DNA of 64,000 nt from Anaeramoeba flamelloides (GCA_027625915.1 JANTQA010000033.1:10478001-10542000), one strand, 5' to 3'; shown: positions 13,500 to 26,207, counted from the first letter of the stretch. Numbers and translations are program-made. Notes: generated by a model not told the origin, from the letters alone.

Positions 13500-13860
13500 A
13501 AAATGAAGGATCAATTTTAAAAATTGATCTCAAAAAAATTATATTAGTAATAAATAAAAATCAAAATATTTCTAAAAACTGAGAATTTCTAAATTATGGA
13601 AAACTTTCAACTAATTACATCCCTAATTTAAAATTTTCCTTAAAATATCAAAGAATTTAACTTCAAAATTTAATCGAATTTAGTTATACTATTGGTTCAT
13701 GAATAAGAAGTTTTATTTAAAAAAAGAACTTAAAAAATACAGATTCTATTATGAAATACGGATCTAATGATTAGCTAACAACTTTTTTAATCAGTTTATT
13801 TTAAAGTATAAACTGAACAAGTCTCTACACTTTTTTAAATGACTACCCTAATTTGATTTT
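13500..13860 (+). repeat. Family F repeat, copy 1
   Basis: Gapped similarity with 52930-53270 in Sec24 intron 2. Shared landmarks are ATGATCAA/GGATCAA, then TAATTTAAAATTT, CTTCAAAATT, ATACTATTGG and CTACACTTTTTT in the same order. No ends or coding capacity were identified. Confidence 0.45.
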
Positions 13861-14330
13861 TAGAGAATACTGAATAATTGCAATTTGTGTTTGGCATTTT
13901 TTACTTGATTGTCCTTTTTGAAATTATTATTCCCAAGCTTTGAATAAAGTATTTTATGAATTCAAGTGTTAAGAAACCCTGTAAAATTAGTTGTTATTCA
14001 AAACATTCTTTGTACTCTACTGTTTGATAAGAAATAGTTCAAAGATTTACAAAAATGGAAATTGAACTAAAAATTATTTGAAATTTTTTAGAATTTATTG
14101 GTAGAAAAATCCAATCTTGTATAGAGAAAAAATGGGTTTAAAAGTTTTAAATTTTAAAGGAATGTAAAAAATTTATTAAGGGAGTAGTCATTTTTGAAAA
14201 TAAAATGAAATCTTGTTGATTTCTTGAAATTTTTTTTGTAATTTGTGTTTTGACTTATGAAATGGATGAGTTAACCTCATTTAAACAATTTATTGATTTG
14301 AGTCTCTTTTTTGAAATTCAAAATTTGCAT

Positions 14331-14432
14331 CTTTCCAATATAAAACGAAAAAAAAGAAACCTATTATTTTGTTTAAGAATTAAGTTAATTCATGAAAATG
14401 GGAGAACATATTTTTCGTTTTATATTGGAAAG
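14331..14432. repeat. Perfect 22-bp inverted repeat
   Basis: The arms 14331-14352 (CTTTCCAATATAAAACGAAA and two more A) and 14411-14432 are exact reverse complements, separated by 58 bp. They could form a hairpin in RNA or be the ends of a ~100 bp element. The short open frame across them is not supported as a gene. Confidence 0.85.
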
Positions 14433-16406
14433 TATTGATTTCGAAAGCAAATTTTTTATTTGGTTTATTTTTCTTTGATTAATATTTCAATTCAAATCTT
14501 AGCCATTAAAACTATTCGTGGCTTAGGTGATTTAATAAATGAATATTTGGTAAAAGCTTAACTACATTTTATCAATTAAATTGAAATATATTAAGCAAAA
14601 AAAATTTTTTTCTTTAAGGTTTTGAAAAAGTTGTTTTCTGGTTTTCAAAAAATGAACAATAATTGCAAAAAAATTTTTAATTTTGAAAATTTTTTTAACA
14701 AATTGTTTGGTCTTATTCACAAGAATCCTTATAACAATTCAATTCATTTTTGGCAGAAAAAAAATGATTTTGAATTTTGAGGATAAAATTAACTAATTCC
14801 CCAATATCTTCAAGAAAATTTTATTTTGAAAAATCGAATTTCATCTAAAAACAAAAACAAAATTTCAGAGTAAAATTTTTAAATGACCACAAAAATTTGA
14901 TTATTATAACTACCATTCTTAAAAAAATACAATTATTTTTTAATCCGTTAAATATATCAATTTTTTTGGTTAACCAAAAGTTTTATCTCAAAAAACAAAA
15001 AAAATCTTTATATTTATATTACTGGTAACAAAGAAATGTTATAGTATAATAATGATCAAAATGACAATAAACGGGGTAAAAACTTGTTAAATTGTGAGAA
15101 ATAAAATGAATTTCTTAGTATTCTTTTTCTGAAAAAATAGAAAAAAAAAATTGATCTCATTAAAATAATTTTCTTTTATGGCTTTCTTAGTCGATCAGAA
15201 TTTTTTGACACATGGGATCTCCAAAATACGAAAGTAGAGAATACCACCAATAACATATTTTAAAATTTTGCCTTGTTGTCGTAAAAGACTAGTCCCTTAA
15301 TTTTCGTTTTTTTTTTTGGAGTTTTTGATGAAAAATTATAAAAAGTAAATGGAAATCAATTCATACCCTAAATAAATTATAAAACTGAAGATTAAACTTG
15401 ATCAATTCAGTATCTCAATTTACAAAACAAGATACGAACATCAAAAAAAAACATACAATTCTTCAAAATACAATATAAATTTAAAATTGATTTTTTACTT
15501 CTTCCTTAAAACTTTTTCGAAAAGTATGTTTCTATCATTACAACCAAATCTGGAATATTTTAATATAAAGTTGAAACTAAACATAATAAGAGATTATTGA
15601 TTTTGAACTTATTCTAGTTCAATACAAATATGTTTCGAGAAAAATGTTTTCCAAATAACCTATTTTCTACAAAAAATCTTACATTTTCGAATTTACCTGA
15701 TTTCTTGAATTAAGGTTCTTTTTAGATCAGCAAATGTATTTTCATTCATAAAAGTAATCTTCACAGAATAGAAAATTTTTATTGTCTGACAGAAAATTAA
15801 AAAATAATCAAAAGAAAAAAATAGAACAATTTGGAAATTCGTTGTTTTAAAGTTGTTTAAGCTTTGTTCAATTTGACTTCAAATTTGTCTTTAATTTTAT
15901 TTGAATAAAAATAGAATTGTTGGTCAAGAAAATTCAATTTGGAAAAAAAAAAAAAAAAGACTTGCATAAAGATTACATTGATCAAAATAGATCCAATATT
16001 GCAATACGTAACTAAATATAACTCCAATTTTTCCATGATGGTGAAAATAAAACGGATAAAAAAAAAAAAAAAAAAGTAAGATCGTTTTTGGAATTGATAA
16101 GTGGAATAATAAAAGAGTCTTATTTTGAAATCTCTTTGAAAGAATATAGTTCTTAAAAAGTCAACTAATTAACTTCTTTTGAGATTTCAAGATTATTCGT
16201 GATTGTTGTGATGATAAAGGCCACTTGCATTATGAAATACAAAAAATCTTTTTCGAAATGAGAATGATTAGGGGTGACTGTTGTATTCCGCAACAGAACC
16301 ACAGAGGAGTAAAAAGTTTTTTTGGGTTTTTGGAATTCATTTTTTTTTCTCCTTTCTTTTAAAAGCATTTCACTGAAAATCTAAAAAAGTAATTTGAACA
16401 AATACG

Positions 16407-19400
16407 ATGTTAAAAGGCATGAACAACTTTGTGTATTATAATCCAACAAGGATTTTCTTTGGAAAGAACACGATCATTCCAAACCTCAAAACCTTAATCC
16501 CAAAGAAGTCAAACATTCTCGTCACGTATGGAGGAGGCTCGATTTTCCGCAATGGAGTTTTCGATCAGGTCACGAAGGGGCTTGGGGAAGGCGGACACAA
16601 AATTTTTGAATATGGCGGTATCACACCAAACCCAAGATACAAGCATGCAATGGAGGCAGTTGATATCTGTAGGAAAAAGAACATTGATTTTCTCTTGTCT
16701 GTAGGCGGAGGATCTGTCTTAGATTTGACCAAGTTCATTTCCTTGTCATCCAAATATGAAGGTAACGATCCTTGGGATCTCATCGCAAAAATCGGTTCGC
16801 CAGAAGTCAAAGTACCAAAAAGTGTAATTCCAATTGGAGACGTTTTGACTCTACCAGCCACGGGCTCCGAAGCTAATTGTGGGTTTGTTGTCACCAGAGA
16901 GACCCCTAAGGGCAACATCAAGATTGGTGCTCGATATGAAAGCGTTTTCCCAAAATTTTCCATTTTAGATCCTGAGACAACATATAGCCTTCCTTGGAAG
17001 CAAACTGTAAACGGAATCGTGGATGCCTTTGTCCACTGTGTTGAATTTTATATGAATGCCGACGACGGACACCCACTTCCCGATCGATATACCGAAGGAG
17101 TCATGGAAACATTAATTGATGCCTCATATAGAGTGAAAAAAAATAAAAAAGATTACGTCGCGAGAGCAGATATCTTTTGGGCTTCTACTTTGGCTCTTAA
17201 CGGAATGTCGGGCTGTGGTATTTATGAACCAGATGGTGTCACACATCATGTTTGTTCTTACTTTTTTCAAAATTCTCTATTTTTTTTTTTTATATATTTT
17301 TTTCAAAAATCTGCTCTTTATTTATAATTTTAAAAGTCAGAGATTAGTTAGAGGTCATTTTCTTTTGATTCACATTACGTTAGTATACTTTAAATTTTGA
17401 AACACTTCATCACAAATACAAGGATACTGAATCCATACTAACTTTATAAAGTGTTTTTTATACTGTTATTTTCCAATTAAAAAATGAAAATTTTTAGTTC
17501 ACATTCTAAAAGATTTTTCTAGTTTAGAAGTTCAAGTAAATCCAAAGATCTTTTCAACATCATTTAGAAATGATATTTTTAGACAATAAATTAAACTTCC
17601 ATAGTTAACTCTAAGACAAAATTTTTACTTTGCTAATTTGATTTTTAGCAGTAATAATTAATATTCATTTTGGAAATTGAGACAAAAATTTTCATTTATT
17701 AATTTGAAAATAACAGTAATCATATAGAATGAGTTAACGGAATACTAAACCATTTCTTTGAAATTTTTTAAAAGTAAATAGTGTTTAAAGGAACTCTTAA
17801 TGGATCAAAAATAGGTAAGAACATACACAAGTTTTACATAAAGTGTGGACTAGAAATTTTCAAAATTGTTGCTCTAACTGTTTGATAAACTCTTTGAAGC
17901 AGATGGAGCCAGACTTTTGAAATCTTTTAGTCCACACTTTTTGAAAATGGTTGATATTTTTTTTCAAGAATCATTTTTTAGTTTGTCTATTAAATAGATT
18001 TTATTGATCAAGGGGATATTTTGTTGTGTTTGTAAAATTCGAATATAATCCGAAATTGAGCATTTGGATGCTGTAATTGATCAAAAAGGAAAAACAGAAA
18101 AAAATTGTTTTATAAAGGGTGTCCAAAATTCGGTTTCCATTTGGATTTATTGTTCAGGGTTTTGTGTTAAAAAACCTTTTATCTGTTAAAGATTTAATTT
18201 TGAAGTGACTGAATTCGTAACTTTGGATTCAGAGATTAAAATAGACACAGTCATTAGAAACATTCGAAACTTAATTTAATTTTCTCAAAATTATCGAAGA
18301 AATAAAGAATCTATAAAAAAAAATGAAGAAAGAAAAAAAAGGAGAAAAAAAAATTAAATGAAGAAAAAAAAGATAAAAAGGAAAGAAATTAAAAAAATTA
18401 TTATTATTGGTAAGGGTTAAGTGCTCAAGAGCTCTTAATCTGTTAAAGAGAGTGCTTTATAGTGACTAAATTTGAAACCCCTAATTAAATGAGTAGTTAA
18501 AGACTCTTCTAGAATAGGTACAGTCATTAGAAGTATTTTAAACTCAATTTAGTTTTCTGAAATTAAAAAAATTAAAAAGTTAAATGTTAAGACTTATTGA
18601 AAATTGAGATAAATTTGCATGTGTGGCTATATGATTCTGAATAATTTGGATACAAGATCTTTTTTCCGAATAGCATGTTGGGTCATATTGACCAGAAGAT
18701 ATTCTTTAGTAATTTAATGGATTTCTTTTAGGTTCATTTCCCTTTGGTGATTCATCTGTATCCTCATTATCAATTAAACCTAAAATTATAATTCTTGATT
18801 TTTTTAAAGTCTTTTTTTTACATTTTTTTCTGTTTTTTTTTTTTCAATTTTTTTACTTCCCCAGATAAAGTGAGCAATATCACCAATTTTTTTTTTCATA
18901 CAACATGGCCATATTTTGGAATCTACTCCTTTTTTGCATTTTTATTTATATGTAAGTGTATATATTTAAACTATTTGAGAAAAATTTTAGTTTGAATAGA
19001 TTTTTTGATGATTTCCAGTTTAGGTATTGCTGTTTTTCTTTAAAATTGTCTGAAAATTGGCTAATTTTAAGGTCTCTTTTTAATTTCATATTTTTTTCTC
19101 GTTGTGAAGATTCTACTTTGTCTTGTATTGATTTAAAATGGATATTATGTTTTTTTTTTTCTTGATCTCATCTTCCCATATTCTCATGTTTTCCTAGTCG
19201 ATGTTTTCTATTTCATCAATTTTTTAAATATTAGGATAGATGGTTTAAGTCTAGCAATTTTAGTTTCTTAGTTTTTTTGATGAAATTATCTTTTCCTTCT
19301 TATAATCATATGTAGGGCGAGATTAGTTTTCTACTTTCCAATTTGAGAATATTAGGGGTATTTATGTCGGTGAGGGGGCTTATTTGAACTTTGATTATTA

Positions 19401-21090
19401 TTTTTTTTTTTTTTTTTTTTTTTTTTATTATTATTTTATTAGTCCCGGTGTCTATTGTTTTGATATCTATATGTGCTTAGATTCAAAATGCCTAATCCAT
19501 ATAATACTTGAGATAAAATAACTGCTTTGAAAAATTGAATTCTGGGAGCATTTGATAATATTTGGAATGGAGTTTATTTTGTTTTCTAATAATTATCATT
19601 CAAACAAAGGAGATTCGATCATAAAAGTAATTAAAAGGATGAATTTTATATTGTTTTTTGATAATATTTTTGGAGAGTTAAATCATGATCTTTTCTCACA
19701 AGCAAAGCGAGACAAACAAGAAGTTGGTTCCCACATTATGTTATTTGATTACTTTGTTTTTTGTGTGTTTGTTTTTTTTTTTGAATTTTTATTGAAAAGA
19801 GTCATTTCATAAACAAGAACTTTTTGCAATCACCTAGAGTTGGATATCAGATTAATTTATAAAAAAATATTTCTTATCATGATTATTCAATTTTTAATCA
19901 TAGAGTTTTGTTCTCCTAAATCATAGATCAGTAAAGTATCAGTACTTTTTTGGAAATCTAACTAATACTGAATTTGGTTATTATAGATTGTTTTTTCAAT
20001 ATTAAACCATATTATAGAGTGAAAGGTATAAAAATAAGAAATGTTGTCTCTATTTTTTTTTTTTTTGGTTTATTTTTCGATAAATAAACCAAAAACAAAA
20101 TAAAACAATTTCATTTGGTAAACTAAACTCTGGAATATTCATTTAAAAGTGGATTTAAATGTGATGAAAAATCATTTAAAATTGAAAAAAAAAATATATT
20201 CTTGTGTTCTTATACTTTTTTTGTGTTTTAAATTAACTGTATTTGTGGCAAATTTGTTTTATGAATTGAAAAAAATCATCGTGAATTTGTAGATTTATCA
20301 CTTAATTTAGATTTCAAAAATCATTGAAAAGTTTCCTTTCAATGATTTAACAACAATAAAGAATGTTTTTTTCTTGTAATTGTTTTTTCAAATTGTTTAT
20401 TTTTTAAATTGAAAATAAAATTAAAGTCGAAATAAAATATTTTTATTAAGAGATAATTATGTTATTAGGGGCAAAATTGTGATTATATAAATGGAGTGTC
20501 TTATTAGTGAACAATAATGTGAAAATATGGCTGATTTTGAACCCGTCCATCTTCTCATGAAAATGGTCATTGTTCTTATAAATTTTCAAAAAAAACACAA
20601 TTTTAAATAATTTATCAAAACGAAATTGACAAATAATTCCTTAAACTCATTTTTTATTATATTCAATTGATTATAATAATCATCATCATCATAAAATGTA
20701 ATAAAATAGATTGGACATGAAATAACTGCTTTAACTGAAGCTGATCATGGATTGACTCTTGCATGTGTTTTGCCAGGAGTATGGAGACATCAATTTGAAT
20801 ATAAAAAAGAAAAACTCGCCATGTTTGCTGAGCGTGTTTGGAAGATCCGTTCTGGAAATGTTGAACAAAAGGCAAGAAAGGCAATTGATTGTACAATTAA
20901 ATGGCTTAACGATATTGGTATGCCTACTCGTCTCAGTGCATGTGGTAAAATCCTCCCTTCGAACTATAGAGCAATGGGAGAACATGCTGTTGGATTTTGG
21001 TCAAAAGTGATGGGAACAAAAGGAATTGGACAAAAAAGAAATGTTGGTGTAAAAGAAATTATTGAAATTTTAGAATTGTGTGATAAATAA
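16407..21090 (+). CDS. Iron-containing alcohol dehydrogenase (YqhD/BDH type)
   Basis: NAD(P)H-dependent group III alcohol/butanol dehydrogenase, cytosolic or possibly organellar, reducing aldehydes to alcohols in fermentation or detoxification. Exons 16407-17249 and 20710-21090 join in phase 0 to 407 codons, close to the family's usual ~390. Seen: YNPTRIFFGK near the N-terminus (11-20), GGGS (42-45) and GGGSVLD (100-106) in the nucleotide-binding half, and ATGSEAN (151-157). The four metal ligands are expected to be Asp206 and His210 (in DAFVHCVE), His284 (IGHE) and His294 (ADHG). The intron falls between THH and IGHE, so it splits the metal site across exons. Met5 (16419), which gives MNNFVYYNPTR, matches bacterial starts better than Met1. 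YqhD has Met where this protein has the second His of THH. Bacterial origin by lateral transfer followed by intron gain is possible. Confidence 0.94.
18125..18310 (+). repeat. Family R repeat, copy 1
   Basis: Shares ordered blocks with 18397-18575: ATCTGTTAAAGA, AGTGACT, ACAGTCATTAGAA and AACTTAATTTAATTTTCT. The two form a diverged direct tandem pair. A third copy lies inverted at 35640-35830. Non-coding. Confidence 0.6.
18397..18575 (+). repeat. Family R repeat, copy 2
   Basis: Best match to the inverted copy at 35640-35830: GGTTAAGTGC, AATCTGTTAAAGAGA, AGTGACT, then TCATTAGAAGTATTTTAAAC and CTCAATTTAGTTTT. Confidence 0.65.
20040..20600 (+). repeat. Family E repeat, copy 2
   Basis: Same orientation as 4833-5490. 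Shared blocks include GATGAAAAATCATTTAA, TTCTTATACTTTTTTTG and the TTATTAGG region. It ends near CCATCTTCTCATGAAAATGG (20547), which reverse-complements to the left-end motif of copy 1. Confidence 0.5.
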
Positions 21091-23820
21091 TTTCTACCCC
21101 AAAATTATCGATATTTAGTTTTTTTTTTATAATATATTACAGAAACTTGAAGAATTCCGTTTTTTTTACGATTTAACCAAAGATAAAAAATTTCTTTATT
21201 TCTGAAAAAAATTTTAATGAGAAAAAATTCTTTAAATATATCTGAATTCTTTGATCAAAAAATTTATTTTTATGAATCGACTAATAAAATTAAGTAATAT
21301 TTTTTATTATTTTTTTTTTTTTGTTTAATTTTAATACCCAATTTATTGTTTTTAAAAGCAAATAATTTTGTAAATAAAACCAGAATTTTGCAACTAAAAG
21401 AATAAGCTTCATGTGAAAATTACACTACATAACATAACTCGGAAATTTTTTTCAAAAAAAAAATCTCTAAATATTGTATTTTTGAAATAAACTCCATTAA
21501 CAAATATTATTTACATGAAAAAATTTTTAAAAAAGGTTTTAAGATATTAGATATTAATGAGAATTGGAAAAAAATGATAATTTTCAATTAGATTTTTTTT
21601 CATTTTTAATTGTAAAATTTTTGATTTTTTTTATTTGAATGACTTGTTAGATTATTTAATCTATTTTTTTAACCAGTCTAAAAAGAATATTATTTTTTAA
21701 ATTTTATAATCAAATATTATATTTCTTTTCAAAAGATAATCAAATATTTCTTTCAAAAGATATCTCAAAATTAAATTAGAAAAATAATTTTTATTCTGTT
21801 TTTGGAATTAATTTTTTATTCTTTTATTTTTTTCATATTTGGGTTTTACTGTTTTTAGCCTTTTTTTTTCTGTAATTTTTTTAGCATTTATTATTTTTTC
21901 TTTCTGATGTTGGATCTAATGTTAATTTGATATAATTTATTTCAATATAAAATACCCCAAAAATTGATGTTTTTTTTAAAAAAGTCAGGAATTTTTGAAA
22001 AAGGGTTGTATTTGAATCTTAAAGGGCATAATAGTTATCTCGCTGTTTAATTACATAAAACCACATTACTTTGTAAAAAATAATTTATAGAGATGTATAA
22101 CTGAAATACAATATGTATTTTTGGCTAACTTTAATTTTCAGAATTTATTTTTTCATGTAGTATACTTTCCTAATAAAAAGAATTATTTTAGAAGATATGT
22201 TATATAAATGTTTTTAAGGTTTTATAAACGTTTAAAATGTAAACAATTTTTATAATAGCAACTTTTATCACCTTTATTTCTGCTCTAAAATGTGTTAGAA
22301 AAAAGAAAAGTTGATTAAATGTGCTAAATATTGTTATTTTATAAATAAACTCTTTATTTGTGAAATTTTCAATAAATAATTTTTGATAATTATGGATAAG
22401 AAAGATATTAAATCTATTAAAAAAATAATATAGTATTGTACTTTTTGAGGAAATATTTTGAGAATTCCTTGTATTATTAGGCAAAGGTTGAAAATTTTCT
22501 GGTCTTCTTTCCAGTTCTAACAAAGCCAAATAAAAAGTATTTTACTCATAAAAAATAACTTTCAATATGATATTTAAAGTTATTTAACAGTATTTTTTTT
22601 TTAAAAAATCTAGTGAGTTTGTTTAATTGATAACAATGAGATTAAAAAATGTCTCAATTTCAAACCAATTGAACAATACTTTGGAACAATGGACCAAAAT
22701 ACTTCTTCAATGAAAACCAAAAAAAAAAACGCACTTGGTAATTTGGGGAATTTTTGGAAAAGGAATAAATTCCATTTCCTTATTGAAAAAAATGTATAAA
22801 TCCATATCTTACTTTTTTTCTCATTTCAAAAAAAAAGTAATACACAAGTGGAAACATTTTTGAAAATTTTCAAAAATGGTTTTTATCTACATACTAATTA
22901 TTTTTTTGTGTAGAATTTTGTGTATATTTTACATATTCAATCCGAAAAGTATTTTTAAAAATATTGCAAAAAATCGAAAAAGAGTTGATTTTTATGCATT
23001 TTTTTATAGGGAATTTTACAATGAAAAAAAAAAAAAAATATTTTTATTTTTTTGGGATTTTTTTATTTTTTTTTTAAATACTTTGTTAATCTTTTTTTCC
23101 AAAATAGAATCGATATTTTTGAGTTTTTTTAAAGACATTTTATGTCAATCAATCGAAATTAAAATACAAAAAAAAATTTTTTTATTTATTTGTTTTTACA
23201 AAAATTCATTTTTTTTGAAAAAAATCGATTTTTTTGATACATATACAGGAACCCATAATTTCTTAAAAATCAAATGAAAAATTATTTTTGAGGTTTTTTT
23301 GAGTAAGTAAACAAAATTGAAATTTTTGACCCCAAAAATCAAAAATTTCATTTTTTAAAAAATCCAATTTTTAAATGAAAATTTACATTTTTTAACAATT
23401 TTGAAATTTTTATTCAGGCGATTTTTTTTTTCCTTAGGAGATTTACTATGGTGCGAGGCGCGCCAAGTATATACAAGTATAATGAAGATTTTTTAAAAGG
23501 TCAAAAATAGAAAAAAGGATTTTTTTATCGTGCCCTTAATCGCTAGAAAAATACGAAAAAAGTGTACTTTTTTTGGGCAGCCGTTACCTCTATTTTTTTC
23601 ATTTTTCTCATTTTTTTTGAACTCTATAAAAAAGTTTTAAACTCTATTTCTTCTGAACCTGATTTTAACCATTTATTATCATTACCTCTTAATTATAATG
23701 ATATATCCTTTCAAAAAAAAAAAAAGAATTCAATTAAAATGAAAAAATATTTATTTGATTTTAAATACAGAAAATCACTAAAATGATTTATCAGAGGATA
23801 AAAATTAATGTTACAAAAAA

Positions 23821-23821
<1 letters not shown>

Positions 23822-23859
<38 letters not shown>
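23822..23859. repeat. (AT)n microsatellite
   Basis: Uninterrupted AT dinucleotides over 38 bp. Confidence 0.95.
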
Positions 23860-24167
23860 AAATTAATTAAAGAAATTAAATGAAATGAAAATTTTTTAAA
23901 GAATTAGAATTGTTAAAAATAATCAAAAAAAAAATCAAGTGTTGAGTAAGATCTAATTAAAATTTTTGGTTGTTCATTAAACTTGTTCATCCATAAGTCT
24001 AAATTTCAATGGTTTGATGTTATTTTTTTGGTTTTGAGTGTATAGTTAAGATCTTGTAATAATGAACCGAAAAATTTTCTGATTTTGGTGATTCATTTGG
24101 ATCAATAATGATTCTCTTTCAATTCATAATCCATGTTTTTTAATCATTATTTTCAAAGTAACATATA

Positions 24168-24234
24168 TAGATAGATATATAGATAGAGGAGTAGAGGGAT
24201 AAATAGATAAAGAGATAAAGAGATAGTTAGATAG

Positions 24235-24266
<32 letters not shown>

Positions 24267-24270
24267 ATAA
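24168..24270. repeat. GATA-type tetranucleotide array
   Basis: Imperfect run of AGAT/ATAG units, purest at about 24225-24252, with interruptions such as GAGGAGTAGAGGGAT. Confidence 0.9.
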
Positions 24271-24314
24271 ACATTTTTTCAGTAAAAGGGTACAACACTT
24301 TTTTCACTAATCAA

Positions 24315-24316
<2 letters not shown>

Positions 24317-24352
<36 letters not shown>
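24317..24352. repeat. (AT)n microsatellite left of a family A copy
   Basis: 36 bp of AT that run directly into the inverted-repeat tip of the family A element starting at about 24351. Confidence 0.9.
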
Positions 24353-24357
<5 letters not shown>

Positions 24358-24883
24358 AAATTCAAAATTTTCCACACAGCTAAAACGTTCCAAAAAATCA
24401 CAATAATACAATTTCATTGAAATTGGAGATAATTTTGATTTTTGTAAAATATGAAAATCATTTTTTCATCTTTTAGTTTTTGTTTTCATTTCATTGTTTT
24501 AATTTCTTAATTTGTTTCGTTGTATCAAAATTTTTTTCAACCATTGATATTATGGTAAAGTTGAGTTGTTCCAAATAGAAGAACTCAAATAAAATTAGTT
24601 GGTAGTATCTAACCATTTGATCGATCAATATTCCTAATAGAATTCCAACAAATTTACTAATGTATTTTTTTGTTTTGCTCTCTCCAAAATTTTTAGCACA
24701 CCCTTGATTTATTTGTATTGATAATTATTTATACATTGTTTTGTGAGTATTGTAATTTATAAACAAGTGTTAACATTTCAATTAGTGAATGGTTCTAATT
24801 TGGTAAATCTTCTTGAATTCATTAAATAAGTTTTTTTTCACAAATCGAATTTTGTTGTGTTAAAAACTTTGAATTGGGGGTTA
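24351..24883 (-). mobile_element. Family A element, copy 2
   Basis: Inverted copy closest to copy 5 (34252): both share CCAAAATTTTTAGCACACCC-type sequence, GATTTGTGAAAAA and AGTGAATGGTTCTAATTTGG or complements. AT arrays sit at both tips (24317-24352 and 24882-24907), consistent with insertion into an AT microsatellite at a TA target. Confidence 0.75.
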
Positions 24884-24907
24884 TATATATATATATATAT
24901 ATATATA
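24882..24907. repeat. (AT)n microsatellite right of a family A copy
   Basis: 26 bp of AT repeat directly at the right tip of the family A copy. Confidence 0.9.
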
Positions 24908-25076
24908 ATTGACCTTTAAATAACAAATAAGAAATTAGCAGAATAATACACCTCAAAGAATTGTTAATACCCGTCTAAAAGAAACTTAATTACTATTAGA
25001 TTTTCTTAAAAATTGAAAAAATCAAATTCTTAGGGGAACATTGAGAAAAACAAGAGTGTTCGTTTTCATCTTCTAA

Positions 25077-25245
25077 TGGTATTTAAATAATAAATAGGAA
25101 ACAATTTTCACTTCATTTTTTGTACTTTTCTTTTAGAAATCAAGTTCCCAAATGAAGTTTGTTGGTATTTGTGGTCTCTATTTGAAAAAGGAAATGACAA
25201 TGAAGTGAAAAATTTTCACATTTATTAAACAAATATCAAGATCAA
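25077..25245. repeat. Family C element, copy 2
   Basis: Shares TATTTGAAAAAGGA, AATGAAGTGAAAA and TTTTCACTTCATTTT in inverted arrangement with the copy at 3143. The terminal ACTGG is diverged here. Confidence 0.5.
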
Positions 25246-25597
25246 AGATCGAATAGAATTGCAATAGAAATCAATATGATTTCTCTAAAATAATTTTCAA
25301 ATATTTCAATAACCTTAAAATATCATGTTTTTACCAAGTGACTATTGATCTTGCAATAAAATTTTTTTGCAACTAAATTACGTGTTAAAAAATGTGTAAA
25401 TGAACAAAATTAAAAAAAAAATCGAAAAAAAATGTACAAAATGATGTGAAAAATGTGTAGAAATGATTTCAATTTTGGAATTGACAAGATAAAATTTTTT
25501 CTTTGAATATCTATGCAAACCCTTTAAACATATGTGTTTCACCATTACAACTGGGCCCCTTTGACTGAAAAATATTTTTGAGAGATAGAGAGATATA

Positions 25598-26125
25598 TAA
25601 ACTAATTTCCTAAATTTTGGACACCGTTTAAACGGTTGGGCGAATAGCAATAATCCACTCTAAATTCAATTTAGCAATAATTTTGATTTTTCAAACTATT
25701 TCATTCTTTTTCTTTTTTATTTTGTATTTATTTCCTTTTAAGTTACGTAATCTATTTCGTTAGATCAGAAATTTTTTTTTAGATGGTTGATAGAAGGTTA
25801 ATGTTGAGTTTGTTAAATAGGAAAAATCACATACAATTGGTAGATGGTATCTTATCATTTGATCGATCAACAATTGTTGGTGAAATTTCAACAAATTTAC
25901 CAATACATTTTTTGTTCAGCTCGTTTCATTATTTTGTACACACCTAGTTTTTATTTTTGAGTTTTATATTTTTTTCTTTTATTTGGATTAAAATGATTAC
26001 TTATTAAAACATTAATACTAGGTTACTTAAATGTTGTTTTATATTAGGTTTGGAAAGATACAATAAATTGGTTTTTTTTTTGCATATTTTTGATTTTGGT
26101 GTATCCAAATTTTTGGAATGGGGTT
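25598..26125 (-). mobile_element. Family A element, copy 3
   Basis: Inverted orientation: starts TAAACTAATTTCCTAAATTT and ends CCAAATTTTTGGAATGGGG. Inner blocks TTGATCGATCAA and CGTTAGATC are present. Only about 200 bp separate it from copy 4, which faces the other way. Confidence 0.78.
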
Positions 26126-26207
26126 GAGATTGAGGGATAGGGGAATATAGAGGTAAAGAGATAAATAGATAGATAGATATATGAAATTCGAAATCCTTTT
26201 CATTGGG

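Larger units (their letters stand above)
8855..16406. other. Gene desert between Rab5 and alcohol dehydrogenase
   Basis: 7.5 kb with no supported gene. It holds a family A element (9154-9684), a family B fragment and full copy (11376, 12062), a G12 homopolymer (12948-12959), a family F repeat (13500) and a perfect 22-bp inverted repeat (14331-14432). Short open frames in between have no motif and random AT-rich composition. A small GC-richer spot at about 9780-9840 is unexplained. Confidence 0.6.
17250..20709 (+). other. Alcohol dehydrogenase intron (3.5 kb)
   Basis: Donor GTTTGT at 17250 and acceptor AAATAG ending at 20709. It contains two direct copies of family R (18125, 18397), long T runs around 18820-19430, and a family E repeat that ends about 100 bp before the acceptor. 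No nested gene was recognised. Confidence 0.85.
21091..24350. other. Intergenic, low complexity, microsatellites
   Basis: No supported gene. T- and A-rich low-complexity DNA. A 133-codon open frame at 22876-23277 is Phe/Ile/Lys-rich without motifs. A GC-rich octamer-like spot, GGCGCGCC at about 23456, stands out. Followed by an AT array and GATA-type repeats. Confidence 0.55.

Noticed and set aside
16565-16963. 132-codon open frame antisense to the alcohol dehydrogenase
   Set aside because: A shadow of the conserved coding strand; the sense frame carries all family motifs.
22876-23277. 133-codon open frame on the plus strand
   Set aside because: Composed almost only of Phe, Ile, Lys, Leu and Tyr from T/A runs, with no motif, no domain-like pattern and no neighbouring exon; expected by chance in such DNA.
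24168-24270. Possible CRISPR-like array
   Set aside because: A simple AGAT/ATAG microsatellite without spacers, in a eukaryotic genome.
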